A stretch of DNA of 64,000 nt from Convivina praedatoris (lineage in GTDB: Bacteria; Bacillota; Bacilli; Lactobacillales; Lactobacillaceae). Location of the stretch: positions 1 through 64,000 of the forward strand of contig NZ_CAKOET010000003.1 in the NCBI RefSeq assembly GCF_933208495.1, read 5' to 3'. How positions within the stretch are numbered: the stretch's first letter is position 1; every line of letters starts with the position of its first letter. The translations under genes were made by a program, and so were the position numbers. Under the pieces are notes generated by a model. It saw only the letters and a program-made list of their open reading frames with translations, ran no database searches and was not told where the DNA came from. Below are positions 34,908 to 44,708 of the stretch, piece after piece.

Positions 34908-37900
34908 TGCCAAAGCGGACAGACATCCAAAAAATTTTAGTTATCGGTTCGGGACCAATTGTGATTGGCCAGGCCGCTGAATTTGATTATTCTGGAACTC
35001 AGGCGGCGCTTTCTTTAAAAGAAGAAGGTTATCAGGTCGTATTGGTCAACTCTAATCCAGCTACGATTATGACCGATACTGAAATCGCTGATAAGATTTA
35101 CATCGAACCCTTGACGGTTGAATTTTTAGACCGGATTATTCGAAAAGAACGGCCAGATGCCCTGCTGCCAACCTTGGGTGGCCAGACTGGCTTAAATTTA
35201 GCCAAAGATTTAGCTGAGGCTGGTATTTTAAAAGAATTGGACGTTGAGCTACTCGGGACCAAGTTGACGGCCATTGAACAGGCCGAGGATCGCAAAGACT
35301 TCAAGGAATTGATGGAAGCGCTAAATGAACCCGTTCCTGAATCAGTCATTGCCACCCAGGTAGATGAGGCCGTGGCCTTTGCCAATGAGGTTGGCTATCC
35401 AGTGATTGTTCGGCCAGCCTATACCCTAGGTGGAACCGGTGGAGGCATTGCCGAAGATGAAGCCGAATTGATTACCATTGCTGAAAATGGTTTGGAACTT
35501 TCACCAGTTACTCAGGTGTTGATTGAACGTTCAATCGCTGGCTGGAAGGAAATTGAATTCGAAGTCATGCGTGACAGTCACGACAATGCCTTGATTGTGG
35601 CCTCCATGGAAAACTTTGATCCGGTTGGTGTGCACACTGGCGATTCAATTGTGACCGCCCCAGTCCAAACTTTGTCTGATCGTGAATTGCAAATGATGCG
35701 CAATGCTGCTTTGAAAATTATCCGGGCCCTCAAAATTGAGGGTGGGGTTAATATTCAAATGGCGCTCAATCCCGCTTCTTATGAATATTACATTATTGAA
35801 GTAAATCCACGAGTTTCTCGGTCATCGGCTTTGGCTTCCAAGGCAACTGGTTATCCAATTGCCAAGGTTTCGGCTAAAATTGCTGTTGGCTTAACTTTGG
35901 ATGAAATTATGAACCCCGTGACTGGAACAACTAAGGCCGAATTTGAACCAGCCTTGGATTATGTGGTGGTTAAAATTCCACGTTGGCCTTTTGATAAATT
36001 TGTGACAGCCGATCGGCATTTAGGTACGCAAATGAAGGCGACGGGAGAGGTGATGGCCATTGGCCGTAACTTTGAAGAAGCTCTCTTAAAAGCAGTGCGT
36101 TCCTTAGAAATTGGGGTTGATGGGCTTAATGAGCTTCGCTTTGAAGACTGGTCGACAGCAGGTTTGTTAGAGAGCTTGATGCCAGCTGAAGATGATCGTT
36201 TGTTCCGCTTGGCCGAGCTAATGCGGCGTGGCGTGACGGTGGAAGAAATCCATGCCAAAACTAAGATTGACTTATTCTTCTTAGACAAGGTCTTACATGT
36301 TGTTGAGATTGAGGCTGAATTACCGCAGCATGTCGATGATGTTGATTATTTGCGCTACGCTAAGCAAAATGGCTTCGCCGATACAACGATTGCGCAGTTA
36401 TGGGATTGGGTGGATGCGCAGGTCGTTCGTGATTTCCGTAAAGAAAATGGTATTTTACCTGTTTATAAGATGGTTGATACGGCTGCGGCTGAATTTGAGT
36501 CACAAACACCGTACTATTACGCAACTTATGAACAGGAAAATGAATCCGTTGTCGCCCAAAAGCCAAGAATTTTGGTTTTGGGTTCAGGACCAATTCGGAT
36601 TGGTCAGGGAGTCGAGTTTGATTACACTACGGTGCATGCCGTTAAGGCCATTCAGGCGGCTGGCTATGAAGCCATTATCATGAATTCTAATCCTGAAACG
36701 GTTTCAACTGACTTTTCAATTTCAGATAAATTGTACTTTGAACCGCTAACCTTAGAAGATGTTTTGAATGTCACTGATTTAGAACAGCCAGCCGGTGTAG
36801 TAGTACAATTTGGTGGCCAAACAGCCATCAACTTAGCCGCTGGTCTAGATGAAGCGGGCGTTAAAATTCTAGGCACTTCCGTTACTGATTTGAATCGGGC
36901 CGAAGATCGAGAAGCCTTTAACCAGGTAATTCAGGAATTGCAGCTGCCACAACCTAAGGGTAAAACGGCTACGACGGTTGACCAGGCCCTAGCAGCAGCC
37001 CAAGAAATTGGTTATCCGGTTTTGATTCGACCTTCTTATGTGCTGGGTGGTCGGGCCATGGAAATTGTTGTTGACGATGATGAATTAAAAGATTATATGA
37101 AGCGGGCGGTTAAGGTTTCCCATGATCATCCGGTTTTAATTGATTCTTATCTAACTGGGAAAGAAGCCGAAGTGGATGTCTTGTCAGATGGTACGACTAC
37201 TGTGGTGCCAGGTATTATGGAACATATTGAACGAGCAGGTGTTCATTCGGGTGATTCCATGTCTGTTTATCCACCGCAAAGTCTTTCACAAAAAGTTCAA
37301 GATGAAATGGTGGCAGCGGCCACGAGTTTAGCAATTAAACTGGGTACAATTGGTTTAATGAACGTTCAATTTGTGATTCATGAGAATCAAGCCTATGTCA
37401 TCGAAGTTAATCCGCGAGCGTCGCGAACGGTACCCTTTATTTCTAAAGTAACTAAGCTGCCCCTAGCACAATTAGCAACTCGAGTGATGCTGGGTGAAAA
37501 ATTGGCTGATTTAGGTTTGACGACCGGCCTGGTACCTAGTGGCGAAATGGTACATGTCAAGGCTCCGATTTTCTCCTTTACTAAGTTACCCTTGGTTGAT
37601 TCACTTTTGGGACCTGAAATGAAGTCCACCGGAGAGGTAATGGGCTCTGATTTCACTTTGCCTAAAGCGCTCTATAAGGCCTTTGTGGCCGCTGGTATTC
37701 AAGTGCCAAAGTATGGTAACGTGCTCTTTACGGTCGCCGACCGGGACAAGGCTGAAGCTTTAGCTTTGGCTGAGCGTTTCCGCAATTTGGGCTACTTTGT
37801 TTATGCCACTGCTGGAACGGCCGATTACTTTACGAAGCATAATTTACCGGTGGAACGCTTGGATAAACTCGGCGAATCAGCTAATAATCCGGTGACTGCT

Positions 37901-38086
37901 ATGCAAGATCAGCGCATTCAGGTGGTGATTAACACGACTCCTGTTGATGACCGGGCCGAGGAAGATGGTCAAAAAATTCGAGCAGCCGCAATTGAAAATG
38001 GTTTGCCACTTTTCACAGCCTTTGACACAGTCCGAGCCTTCCTCGATGTCCTAGAAAGTCAAAGTTTAACCGTAACTGAATTATAA
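34907..38086 (+). CDS. carB: Carbamoyl-phosphate synthase large subunit
   Basis: A 1,059-residue protein with the classic duplicated ATP-grasp architecture. The first half begins [22 protein letters not shown] and the second [21 protein letters not shown] near residue 553. Each half has a metal/ATP motif ([20 protein letters not shown] and [14 protein letters not shown]). The C-terminal MGS-like domain (about 930-1059) is where nucleotides bind in regulated enzymes. It makes carbamoyl phosphate from bicarbonate, ammonia and two ATP, used here for pyrimidines. The length is normal. Confidence 0.98.
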   Translation: MPKRTDIQKILVIGSGPIVIGQAAEFDYSGTQAALSLKEEGYQVVLVNSNPATIMTDTEIADKIYIEPLTVEFLDRIIRKERPDALLPTLGGQTGLNLAKDLAEAGILKELDVELLGTKLTAIEQAEDRKDFKELMEALNEPVPESVIATQVDEAVAFANEVGYPVIVRPAYTLGGTGGGIAEDEAELITIAENGLELSPVTQVLIERSIAGWKEIEFEVMRDSHDNALIVASMENFDPVGVHTGDSIVTAPVQTLSDRELQMMRNAALKIIRALKIEGGVNIQMALNPASYEYYIIEVNPRVSRSSALASKATGYPIAKVSAKIAVGLTLDEIMNPVTGTTKAEFEPALDYVVVKIPRWPFDKFVTADRHLGTQMKATGEVMAIGRNFEEALLKAVRSLEIGVDGLNELRFEDWSTAGLLESLMPAEDDRLFRLAELMRRGVTVEEIHAKTKIDLFFLDKVLHVVEIEAELPQHVDDVDYLRYAKQNGFADTTIAQLWDWVDAQVVRDFRKENGILPVYKMVDTAAAEFESQTPYYYATYEQENESVVAQKPRILVLGSGPIRIGQGVEFDYTTVHAVKAIQAAGYEAIIMNSNPETVSTDFSISDKLYFEPLTLEDVLNVTDLEQPAGVVVQFGGQTAINLAAGLDEAGVKILGTSVTDLNRAEDREAFNQVIQELQLPQPKGKTATTVDQALAAAQEIGYPVLIRPSYVLGGRAMEIVVDDDELKDYMKRAVKVSHDHPVLIDSYLTGKEAEVDVLSDGTTTVVPGIMEHIERAGVHSGDSMSVYPPQSLSQKVQDEMVAAATSLAIKLGTIGLMNVQFVIHENQAYVIEVNPRASRTVPFISKVTKLPLAQLATRVMLGEKLADLGLTTGLVPSGEMVHVKAPIFSFTKLPLVDSLLGPEMKSTGEVMGSDFTLPKALYKAFVAAGIQVPKYGNVLFTVADRDKAEALALAERFRNLGYFVYATAGTADYFTKHNLPVERLDKLGESANNPVTAMQDQRIQVVINTTPVDDRAEEDGQKIRAAAIENGLPLFTAFDTVRAFLDVLESQSLTVTEL

Positions 38087-38104
38087 AAAGTGATAGGAGT
38101 TATG

Positions 38105-38803
38105 ATGGCTGGACCAGTATTTATAGCGCTAGATTTTCCTGGTGCTGAACCAACACGTGAATTTTTAAATTTATTTGATGCGGCTAAGTTAAAGCCAGCC
38201 GTCAAAATAGGGATGGAATTATTTTATGCTACCGGTCCTGACTTTGTCCGAGAAATTAAAGCTGCCGGTTTTCCAATTTTTTTGGATTTAAAATTATATG
38301 ATATTCCTAATACAGTGGCTAAAGCGGTTGAATCAGTGGCTGCTTTAGGTGTTGATTATTTAACCCTGCATGCCGCTGGAGGGCCTACTATGTTGGCCGC
38401 TGCTCATCAAAGTGCGCCAGCTAGTTTAAAATTACTAGCCGTGACTCAGTTAACTTCTTTTAGTGAAACAGAATACCAGTTAGTTTCGCAAAGTCAGCAG
38501 ACATTAGCTCAAAGTGTGGTTCATCTAAGCCAGCTGTCCGCTCAAGCTAAAGTAGCAGGGGTGATTTGTTCAGCCTGGGAGGCAGAGCTAATCAATCAGC
38601 AGTTACCAGCTAGTTTCTTGAAAATTACACCCGGAATTCGTTTAACAGGCGATGACCATCAGGATCAAAATCGGGTTGCTAGTCCCAATCAAGCTCACAA
38701 ATTAGGATCAAATGGGATTGTCGTTGGCCGAAGTATTACCCAGGCTAGCGACCCAGTAGCCGCTTATCAACGCGTAGTAAAAGAATGGAGCGAAAATGAC
38801 TGA
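38105..38803 (+). CDS. pyrF: Orotidine 5'-phosphate decarboxylase
   Basis: A 232-residue TIM-barrel decarboxylase. The catalytic charged set is in IFLDLKLYDIPNTVAKA; the phosphate end is KITPGIRL and GSNGIVVGRSITQA. It makes UMP from OMP. Two adjacent ATG codons at 38102 and 38105 are possible starts; 38105 has the better distance to AGGAG. The GTG at 38090 lies before the ribosome binding site and is unlikely. It overlaps pyrE by eight bases. Confidence 0.95.
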   Translation: MAGPVFIALDFPGAEPTREFLNLFDAAKLKPAVKIGMELFYATGPDFVREIKAAGFPIFLDLKLYDIPNTVAKAVESVAALGVDYLTLHAAGGPTMLAAAHQSAPASLKLLAVTQLTSFSETEYQLVSQSQQTLAQSVVHLSQLSAQAKVAGVICSAWEAELINQQLPASFLKITPGIRLTGDDHQDQNRVASPNQAHKLGSNGIVVGRSITQASDPVAAYQRVVKEWSEND

Positions 38804-39425
38804 TATTAAAGCGCAAGTTGCCCAAGATTTGTTAGATATTGGGGCTGTTAAATTCTCACCACAAAAGCCCTTTACTTGGGCATCGGGGATTCAAAGTCCA
38901 ATCTATACTGATAATCGTTTAACAATTGGTTTTCCAACGATTCGCCAGCGGCTTGCCCGTGGTTTAACGGAATTAATTGCCGAAAAATTCGATCAGGTTG
39001 ATATTATTGGTGGGGTGGCCACAGCCGGAATTCCTCATGCGGCTTGGGTGGCTGATCTGTTGGAAAAACCCATGGTTTATGTGCGTTCTAAGCCTAAAGA
39101 TCATGGAGCTGGTCGGCAAAGCGAAGGAGCCGCCATTGAGGGGAAACGCTTAGTTTTAATTGATGATTTGATTTCAACAGGTGGTTCGGTCTTAGCAGCG
39201 GCTAAAGCCGTTAATGCCAGTGGCGGACAGGTCGTTGGTGTGGTATCGATTTTCTCCTACGAGTTACCAGCTAGTCAGGTTAATTTTGAAGCAGCTCAAA
39301 TTCCTTTCTATCCATTGACAACTTTTAGTGAATTAATGGCTATGGCTCAAAAATCAGGTCAGTTGAGCGAAAGTGATTTAACTAGCTTGGCCCAGTGGCG
39401 ACAAAACCCACAAGCATGGCAATAA
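38796..39425 (+). CDS. pyrE: Orotate phosphoribosyltransferase
   Basis: A 209-residue type I phosphoribosyltransferase. The PRPP motif is LVLIDDLISTGGSVLAAAKAV; upstream parts are FTWASGIQSPIYTDNRL and GGVATAGIPHAAWVADLL. It converts orotate to OMP. As the last gene of the operon it is followed by a terminator. The pathway step before it, dihydroorotate dehydrogenase (PyrD), is not encoded in this cluster. Confidence 0.97.
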   Translation: MTDIKAQVAQDLLDIGAVKFSPQKPFTWASGIQSPIYTDNRLTIGFPTIRQRLARGLTELIAEKFDQVDIIGGVATAGIPHAAWVADLLEKPMVYVRSKPKDHGAGRQSEGAAIEGKRLVLIDDLISTGGSVLAAAKAVNASGGQVVGVVSIFSYELPASQVNFEAAQIPFYPLTTFSELMAMAQKSGQLSESDLTSLAQWRQNPQAWQ

Positions 39426-39466
39426 AAAAAGGTGTTAGTCATTTTAAAATGACTAACACCTTTTTT
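39424..39466. terminator. Bidirectional terminator between pyrE and the aldolase gene
   Basis: AAAGGTGTTAGTCATTTT followed immediately by its complement AAAATGACTAACACCTTT: a very long perfect stem flanked by A and T runs on both sides. Confidence 0.95.
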
Positions 39467-39474
39467 GTACTATT

Positions 39475-40356
39475 TTAAATACGATTACCATTGCCAAAAA
39501 CGGCAATTCGTTCGGCCAGGGCTGTTTCAATGCCCTGAATGCCAGGTGCTAAGAGTTTACGGGGGTCATAATTTTTACCTTCTAAATCTTGATTACTTAA
39601 AATAAAGTCACGTAGGCCCTGGTGAAAGGCTAACTGAGCTTCAGTATTTACGTTTACTTTGGCAATGCCAAGCTCGATCGCCCGTTTGATTTGGTTATCA
39701 GGAATACCTGAACCACCATGTAAAACAAATGGCATTTTATAGCCGCTGGCAGCGTCAACAGCCTGAGTTAATTCCCGAAGATGGTCTAGTTTTAGACCAG
39801 TCCAATTGGCCGGGTATTGACCATGGATATTACCAATTCCAGCAGCTAAAAAATCGATACCAGTAGCCGCCATGGTAAGTGCATCTTTAACTGAAGCGAT
39901 TTCGCCATTGCCAATAATGCCATCTTCTTCGCCACCGATGGTGCCAACTTCGGCTTCAACGGAAATGTTGCGAGCATGGGCTAGGGCTACGATTTCATTG
40001 GTTTTAGAAAGATTTTCAGCTAGCGGAAGATTAGAACCATCAAACATGATCGAAGTAAAATCAGCCTGAATCGCTGCCTTAGCCGCTTCAAAATCACCAT
40101 GATCAAGATGAATGGCAATGGGAACAGTAATATTGAGTTCTTGATCTAAATTACGGATTAAATTTGCAACCGTGTGATAACCACCCATATATTTGATGGC
40201 ACCCATGGATGCAGCTATGATTGTGGGTGCTTGTTGGGCTTGGGCCGTTCGTAAAATGGCTTCCGTCCATTCAAGGTTATTAGTGTTAAAAGCACTGATG
40301 GCGTACCCATGGTCACGTGCTTGTTGAACCATTTCTTTTGCAGCTACAATTGTCAT
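39475..40356 (-). CDS. fba: Class II fructose-bisphosphate aldolase (FbaA/GatY family)
   Basis: A 293-residue zinc aldolase. Motifs are AFNTNNLEWTEAIL near the N-terminus, IAIHLDHGDFE with catalytic Asp and zinc His, VEAEVGTIGGEEDGIIG, and VLHGGSGIP with a further zinc His. The sequence looks closer to fructose-bisphosphate aldolases than to GatY/KbaY, but substrate choice between fructose and tagatose bisphosphate cannot be told by eye. The start at 40356 is preferred because GGGA lies seven bases upstream; 40368 would leave AAGGA touching the ATG. It follows the HAD gene with almost no gap, in the regulator-led minus-strand cluster beside the ascorbate genes. Confidence 0.88.
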   Translation of the reverse strand: MTIVAAKEMVQQARDHGYAISAFNTNNLEWTEAILRTAQAQQAPTIIAASMGAIKYMGGYHTVANLIRNLDQELNITVPIAIHLDHGDFEAAKAAIQADFTSIMFDGSNLPLAENLSKTNEIVALAHARNISVEAEVGTIGGEEDGIIGNGEIASVKDALTMAATGIDFLAAGIGNIHGQYPANWTGLKLDHLRELTQAVDAASGYKMPFVLHGGSGIPDNQIKRAIELGIAKVNVNTEAQLAFHQGLRDFILSNQDLEGKNYDPRKLLAPGIQGIETALAERIAVFGNGNRI

Positions 40357-40358
40357 TT

Positions 40359-40952
40359 TTATTCCCATCCTTCTTTTTTAAAGTCATCATTGGGGCTATG
40401 CAAGTCGTAGTGATGGTTGTGATTAGCGGTATTGATTCGGCTGTGTAAGCTATTTCCCGGTGTTTTGGCAATTTCAATTAAGAAAGGAACTAATTGATCT
40501 TGCCAAACTAAGTGCTGATCATAGCCATACTGAAGCCAAAAACTGTCGAGTTGGGCGTCATTCCAAGCACTAGCTCCATGATAGGGGCGGTCATCAAGTA
40601 AAATGGCGTCGCTATTTTTGACTAAATCCTTTTGATGAGCTAGCACGACCTTTTTATAAAAAGGACTCCTAGCATCGTTGCCAAAATGTTCAGCCAACCA
40701 TTCTAATTTATCCTGCCAGGCACTAGAGTTGTACCAAGGTGCCGTTGATAAAATGTAGAGGTCGTAATATTTAGTTAGTTGGTTAATACCGTCAATAGAT
40801 CCCGGAAGGCTAGCTAAGTTACGAAAAATCCCGGGAATTTGATCGGGTTTAGTGACCCCATACTGGTCTAAATCGTGATTACTTTGATTTAAAACGGGTA
40901 GGGTATCAACAATGGTATTGTCCATATCTAAAAATAATTTAAGTTTGATAAT
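40359..40952 (-). CDS. HAD phosphatase, 5'(3')-deoxyribonucleotidase-like, probable AUU start
   Basis: A 197-residue HAD protein. The nucleophile motif is LFLDMDNTIVDTLPVL, followed by LPGSIDGINQLTKYYDLYILSTAPWYN and ILLDDRPYHGAS, matching the deoxyribonucleotidase branch. The only in-frame ATG after the promoter is the Met inside DMDNT, which would delete the catalytic Asp. A perfect AAGGAGG (minus strand, 40958-40964) lies five bases before an in-frame ATT at 40952, so AUU initiation is the best fit. The frame can be extended to a TTG at 41030, but that triplet is the -35 box of the gene's own promoter. It overlaps the preceding reading direction of fba closely, suggesting one operon. The real substrate is unknown. 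Confidence 0.72.
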   Translation of the reverse strand: MIKLKLFLDMDNTIVDTLPVLNQSNHDLDQYGVTKPDQIPGIFRNLASLPGSIDGINQLTKYYDLYILSTAPWYNSSAWQDKLEWLAEHFGNDARSPFYKKVVLAHQKDLVKNSDAILLDDRPYHGASAWNDAQLDSFWLQYGYDQHLVWQDQLVPFLIEIAKTPGNSLHSRINTANHNHHYDLHSPNDDFKKEGWE

Positions 40953-41001
40953 TAATACCTCCTTATCCTTATTCGAGCTTTTTAATAAGGAGAACAAGGA
41001 T

Positions 41002-41030
41002 ATTATATAGCTATACCAATTGTAATACAA
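41002..41030 (-). promoter_or_regulatory. Promoter for the HAD phosphatase-aldolase pair
   Basis: On the minus strand TTGTAT (41030-41025), a 17-base spacer and a perfect TATAAT (41007-41002). Transcription should start near 40995, leaving about 43 bases before the proposed AUU. Confidence 0.8.
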
Positions 41031-41065
41031 ACCAATTTGTAATTTTTAAAAAATCAATGGTCTAG

Positions 41066-41896
41066 TTATGATTGAAACGATTCAAGTTTGAAATATTTAG
41101 TTAAAAACTGGGCAACTCCGTCATCGGCATTACTGCTAGTTACATCAGTTGTGATGGCTTTGATACTGGGAATGGCATTATCCATTGCAACACTGACATG
41201 GGCCAGTTGAAGCATCGAACGGTCGTTTTCCTCATCACCAAAAGCCATTAAATTAGCCGGCTTCAAGCCAAGATGGTGCAAGAGATATTTTAAGGCATTG
41301 CCCTTGTCAACGCCCTTGGGCATGAATTCCAATAGAGTTCGCCGCGAACGCATCATATTCAAATTCTTAGTCAATATTGGTGTTTTGGCTAGTACGTCCT
41401 CTAGATAATCCAATTGACTTTCATCGGCACAAACGAGAAATTTATTAAAGGTTGTGCCCATCGGAATTTGGTCCAGTCCCGTGAGACTATAATCGATTAG
41501 ATTGCCAACAAAATCAATATAGGCTGATTGACCATATTCTTTGATGGCATAAACGTGATCCTGGCTAATTAAATCCACTGGCAAATTTAAATTATGAATT
41601 AGATTTAAGACGGAGGATAATTCATCTAAATAAAAAGGCTGATTAAATAAGGGTTCTTGGGCGGCTAGATCTAGAATTAGGGAGCCGTTAAATAAAATTA
41701 CGAAGTCATCATTAATTAAATTGAGTGGTTCAATAAAGGGCTTAACATTGGGAAAGGGACGTCCGGTGGTAAGGACGATTTTAATCCCCTTTTTTTGTAG
41801 AGCCGTTAACACTTTTTGATTTTGATTGGATAAGGTTTTATCGGGAAGAAGTAGGGTGTTGTCCATATCTAGGGCAATAAGTTTAATAGCTGACAT
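41066..41896 (-). CDS. Cof-type HAD-IIB sugar phosphatase
   Basis: A 276-residue HAD protein. Motif I is LIALDMDNTLLLPDKTLS, motif II TTGRPFP, motif III includes the Lys in KGNALKYLL, and motif IV is FGDEENDRSML. The C2-type cap lies between about 85 and 195. This is the Cof/YidA group, which removes phosphate from sugar phosphates and other metabolites with broad specificity. It starts three bases after the regulator gene ends, so the two are translationally close. Function in ascorbate or related sugar metabolism is inferred from position only. Confidence 0.88.
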   Translation of the reverse strand: MSAIKLIALDMDNTLLLPDKTLSNQNQKVLTALQKKGIKIVLTTGRPFPNVKPFIEPLNLINDDFVILFNGSLILDLAAQEPLFNQPFYLDELSSVLNLIHNLNLPVDLISQDHVYAIKEYGQSAYIDFVGNLIDYSLTGLDQIPMGTTFNKFLVCADESQLDYLEDVLAKTPILTKNLNMMRSRRTLLEFMPKGVDKGNALKYLLHHLGLKPANLMAFGDEENDRSMLQLAHVSVAMDNAIPSIKAITTDVTSSNADDGVAQFLTKYFKLESFQS

Positions 41897-41898
41897 TA

Positions 41899-43404
41899 TC
41901 AGGCCTCCGTTAAATAAATTTGAGATAAGACATTCTTGAGACGGTTTAATTCCCTATTGGTTAACTCGTTTCCGATTAAAAAAGTTGGGGAATTAAGCTT
42001 AATTTCCATTGATTCGGTAATGATTAAATCGTAGGATTCGACATAGTTAGTAATGTAATCATAATTATTTAAACTTTTAAGGGTTAAATTCACTGGTACC
42101 AACGTACATTTTTCAATAAAGGCTTTAATTAGATTTTGGCTATAGACCGGCAGGGAAGTTAAAATCAGTAAATTTAACTTTTTAATCGGCCGATGATTGA
42201 GATTGTAGTTGTACAAAATCATGGCCAAAATCGTAATCTGATCATTGGAAAGACCCATCGGAAATAAACTATGATACAAATTTAATGATTTTTCTTGAGT
42301 AAGTGCCTCTTGCACATACTTTTCAAAGTGAGATTCATGGTACAAATATTCGTGAACGTTCACGCTTTGAAAACGAGTAGCAAACCAAAACGGCTTCAAT
42401 TGAGTTTGAATTTCCCGTACTAGTTGATTTTTTTCTACGCGATTATTATTAATATCAGTACCAGACATTGCCAAAAAAGAATCTACAATTTGTTCACTTA
42501 AAATTAGTAAATCTTGAAAGGACTGGGCATTGAAGTGACCATCATGTTCTTTGGTTAAACTAAGTAACTGCAGGGTTAAAAATAATTGTAGCGATTCCGA
42601 AATATTGCTTTCAGTTACCTGGGTAACAATTGGCATGAACTGTTGAATAACATTGAATTCTTGCCGGCTGGTCAGGGCCTGGATGTCTTGACTATTAAAA
42701 ATTTCATCTGGGGATTGAATTGGATGGGCCGTTTCATACAAGGAAGCCAAGACGATAAAAACCGAGAGAGTTAAGGCACTAGCACCTGATATCGTTTTAC
42801 CCAGTAATTTTTGATATTCCTTTTGCAGCCCTTCACTCATTGATAAGTAATCTTGGTAGTTGACATCATCATACAATGTACTGACAAAATAGGCTAAGGA
42901 ACCATGCTGATGTTGCAGTAATACTAGTTTATTGTAGGCATGAACCAGCAGAGAATAGATGGATTCGCTATAGGTGAAGCCATCTTTTTTATTAAAGACT
43001 GGACTGAAATTCTTACGTTCTTTGAGCTTGGCAATATCTCGTAAAATGGTATTTCTAGAAACTTCAAAAACCATTTGAAATTTAGAAATCGTCCATTTTT
43101 GATTAGGTAGGGACATACAAATGTCAATCATTAACTGGCGTTGATAAGAATTAATGCTGTCGGTAACCGGATATTTTAATAGTTTTCTTTGTAAAATCGT
43201 AATTTGATCTTTAGAAATTTCTTGGCCAGTTGCCAAAAAAGTTTGATGTGATGATTTTAATTCTAAATTAGCTTTTTGAAGTAGGGAATAAACCTTGCGG
43301 TTTGACAGGTTTAACTGATTAGAAATAATACTCACCCGGGGTAACTTAATTTGAGTGGCTAAATAGCCAATAAAGTTTGAATAAACTAGGTCTGTTAGTT
43401 GCAT
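41899..43404 (-). CDS. PRD/Mga-type transcriptional regulator of sugar operons
   Basis: A 501-residue regulator with two N-terminal helix-turn-helix regions (about 10-60 and about 95-140: QKWTISKFQMVFEVSRNTILRDIAKL), a central helical part like PRD or Mga domains (about 160-400), and a C-terminal domain resembling EIIB (LLILTSLPVYSQNLIKAFIEK ..., about 400-500). It lacks an RNA-binding CAT domain, so it is a DNA-binding activator of the MtlR/LicR type rather than an antiterminator. No EIIA domain is seen. It is divergent from ulaG, so it probably activates the ula operons, sensing PTS state by phosphorylation. GGAGGACC precedes the ATG. Confidence 0.78.
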   Translation of the reverse strand: MQLTDLVYSNFIGYLATQIKLPRVSIISNQLNLSNRKVYSLLQKANLELKSSHQTFLATGQEISKDQITILQRKLLKYPVTDSINSYQRQLMIDICMSLPNQKWTISKFQMVFEVSRNTILRDIAKLKERKNFSPVFNKKDGFTYSESIYSLLVHAYNKLVLLQHQHGSLAYFVSTLYDDVNYQDYLSMSEGLQKEYQKLLGKTISGASALTLSVFIVLASLYETAHPIQSPDEIFNSQDIQALTSRQEFNVIQQFMPIVTQVTESNISESLQLFLTLQLLSLTKEHDGHFNAQSFQDLLILSEQIVDSFLAMSGTDINNNRVEKNQLVREIQTQLKPFWFATRFQSVNVHEYLYHESHFEKYVQEALTQEKSLNLYHSLFPMGLSNDQITILAMILYNYNLNHRPIKKLNLLILTSLPVYSQNLIKAFIEKCTLVPVNLTLKSLNNYDYITNYVESYDLIITESMEIKLNSPTFLIGNELTNRELNRLKNVLSQIYLTEA

Positions 43405-43481
43405 TCAAAGGTCCTCCACAGCTCCTATAAAAGGAAAAGTTGATTAATCTATCTAAAGTATATAGCCTAACGAATAGGCTC

Positions 43482-43532
43482 AACAGTCTCATTCAAGCAG
43501 TCTCTTTGTGAGCAAATGAGACTGTTTTTTTT
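43482..43532 (+). terminator. Terminator-like hairpin upstream of ulaG
   Basis: A perfect 12-bp stem AACAGTCTCATT ... AATGAGACTGTT with a 21-base loop, followed by T residues. No plus-strand gene lies directly upstream, so what it terminates is unclear. A related hairpin precedes the PTS operon at 50447. Confidence 0.7.
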
Positions 43533-43555
43533 ATTTTGTTTATTTGATAATTCAG

Positions 43556-43584
43556 TTGTCGCCAAGAAGGTATGCGCTTACATG
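43556..43584 (+). promoter_or_regulatory. ulaG promoter with overlapping cre-like box
   Basis: TTGTCG, 17 bases, TACATG. The box GGTATGCGCTTACA at 43569-43582 matches the CcpA consensus TGWAANCGNTNWCA with two mismatches and overlaps the -10 by four bases, so CcpA would block RNA polymerase. The same arrangement occurs at 50517. Confidence 0.5.
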
Positions 43585-43623
43585 ACAAAACGCTACTGAG
43601 TGTGAACTGAAAGGAAATTTATT

Positions 43624-44697
43624 ATGGCAAAGCCAAAGAATATTCAAGAAGCAACTCGTGAGAATTGGATTCAAAATACTTTCCCTGAATGGGGAACTTG
43701 GTTGAATGAAGAAATTGAAGCTTCAAAAGTACCTGAAGGCAATTTCCGGATGTGGTGGTTGGCTAACAATGGTATTTGGTTGAAGACCCATGAAGATACC
43801 AATATCTTGGTTGATCTTTGGAATGGTACTGGTAAGCAAAGCCACGGTAACGGCAAGATGAAGGATGGCCATCAAATGATGCGCATGAGCGGGGTGCAAA
43901 ACTTGCAACCTAACTTGCGCTTGCAACCCTTTGTGATTGATCCATATGCGGTTAAGAATGTTGATGCCTTACTAGTAACCCACATTCACTCGGACCATTT
44001 GGATATCAATACCGCTGCCGCCGTTTTACAAAATAGCGGTCCTGAAACCAAATTTATCGGCCCTCAAGCAGTTGTTGATATTTGGGAGAGCTGGGGCGTA
44101 CCTAGTGATCGGACCATCGTTGTCCACCCTGGGGATGAAGTTAAGATTAAGTCCGTTACGATCAAAGCTTTGGAAGCCTTTGACCGGACTGCTCTCTTAA
44201 CTGTTGATTCCGATGTAACGATTAAGGGCTCATTGCCACAGGATATGAATGAAATTGCCGTTAACTACTTGTTGAAGACTTCTGGTGGAAATCTTTACCA
44301 CGCTGCTGATTCACACATGTCAAACATGTTTGCTAAGCACGGTAACGAAAATGATGTCGATGTGGAAATCATCAACTATGGTGAAAATCCCCGTGGTATT
44401 ACCGATAAGGTAACTTCGATTGATGTATTACGTTCAGCCGAAGACTTGAAAACTAAGGTTGTCATTCCAGTTCACTACGATATCTGGTCAAACTTTGATG
44501 CTGACCCACAAGAAATCGTGAAGTTGTGGGCGATGAAGAAGGATACCTTGGACTATAAGTTCCATCCATTCGTTTGGAAGGTTGGTGGAAGTTATACCTT
44601 CCCTCAGGATAAAAATAAGATTCAATTCCACTATGACCGTGGTTTTGCCGATGTCTTCTCTAAGGACAACGACCTACCATTCCCATCATTCTTGTAA
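43624..44697 (+). CDS. ulaG: L-ascorbate-6-phosphate lactonase
   Basis: A 357-residue metallo-beta-lactamase fold enzyme. The metal motif is [10 protein letters not shown] with HxHxDH at residues 120-125; the N-terminus [21 protein letters not shown] and the [14 protein letters not shown]-like region are typical UlaG. It opens the lactone ring of ascorbate 6-phosphate to 3-keto-L-gulonate 6-phosphate. GAAAGGAAA precedes the start. It is the first gene of a tight ulaG-D-E-F operon. Codon use is highly biased, pointing to strong expression. Confidence 0.95.
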   Translation: MAKPKNIQEATRENWIQNTFPEWGTWLNEEIEASKVPEGNFRMWWLANNGIWLKTHEDTNILVDLWNGTGKQSHGNGKMKDGHQMMRMSGVQNLQPNLRLQPFVIDPYAVKNVDALLVTHIHSDHLDINTAAAVLQNSGPETKFIGPQAVVDIWESWGVPSDRTIVVHPGDEVKIKSVTIKALEAFDRTALLTVDSDVTIKGSLPQDMNEIAVNYLLKTSGGNLYHAADSHMSNMFAKHGNENDVDVEIINYGENPRGITDKVTSIDVLRSAEDLKTKVVIPVHYDIWSNFDADPQEIVKLWAMKKDTLDYKFHPFVWKVGGSYTFPQDKNKIQFHYDRGFADVFSKDNDLPFPSFL

Positions 44698-44708
44698 GGA
44701 GAAATATT

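Noticed and set aside
40953-41030. TTG start at 41030 for the HAD phosphatase
   Set aside because: The TTG is part of the -35 box of a consensus promoter and has no Shine-Dalgarno; the extension has no similarity to HAD proteins.
43482-43532. RNA antiterminator (BglG/RAT type) control of ulaG
   Set aside because: The hairpin does not resemble the RAT consensus, the regulator lacks a CAT domain, and the best promoter lies downstream of the hairpin.
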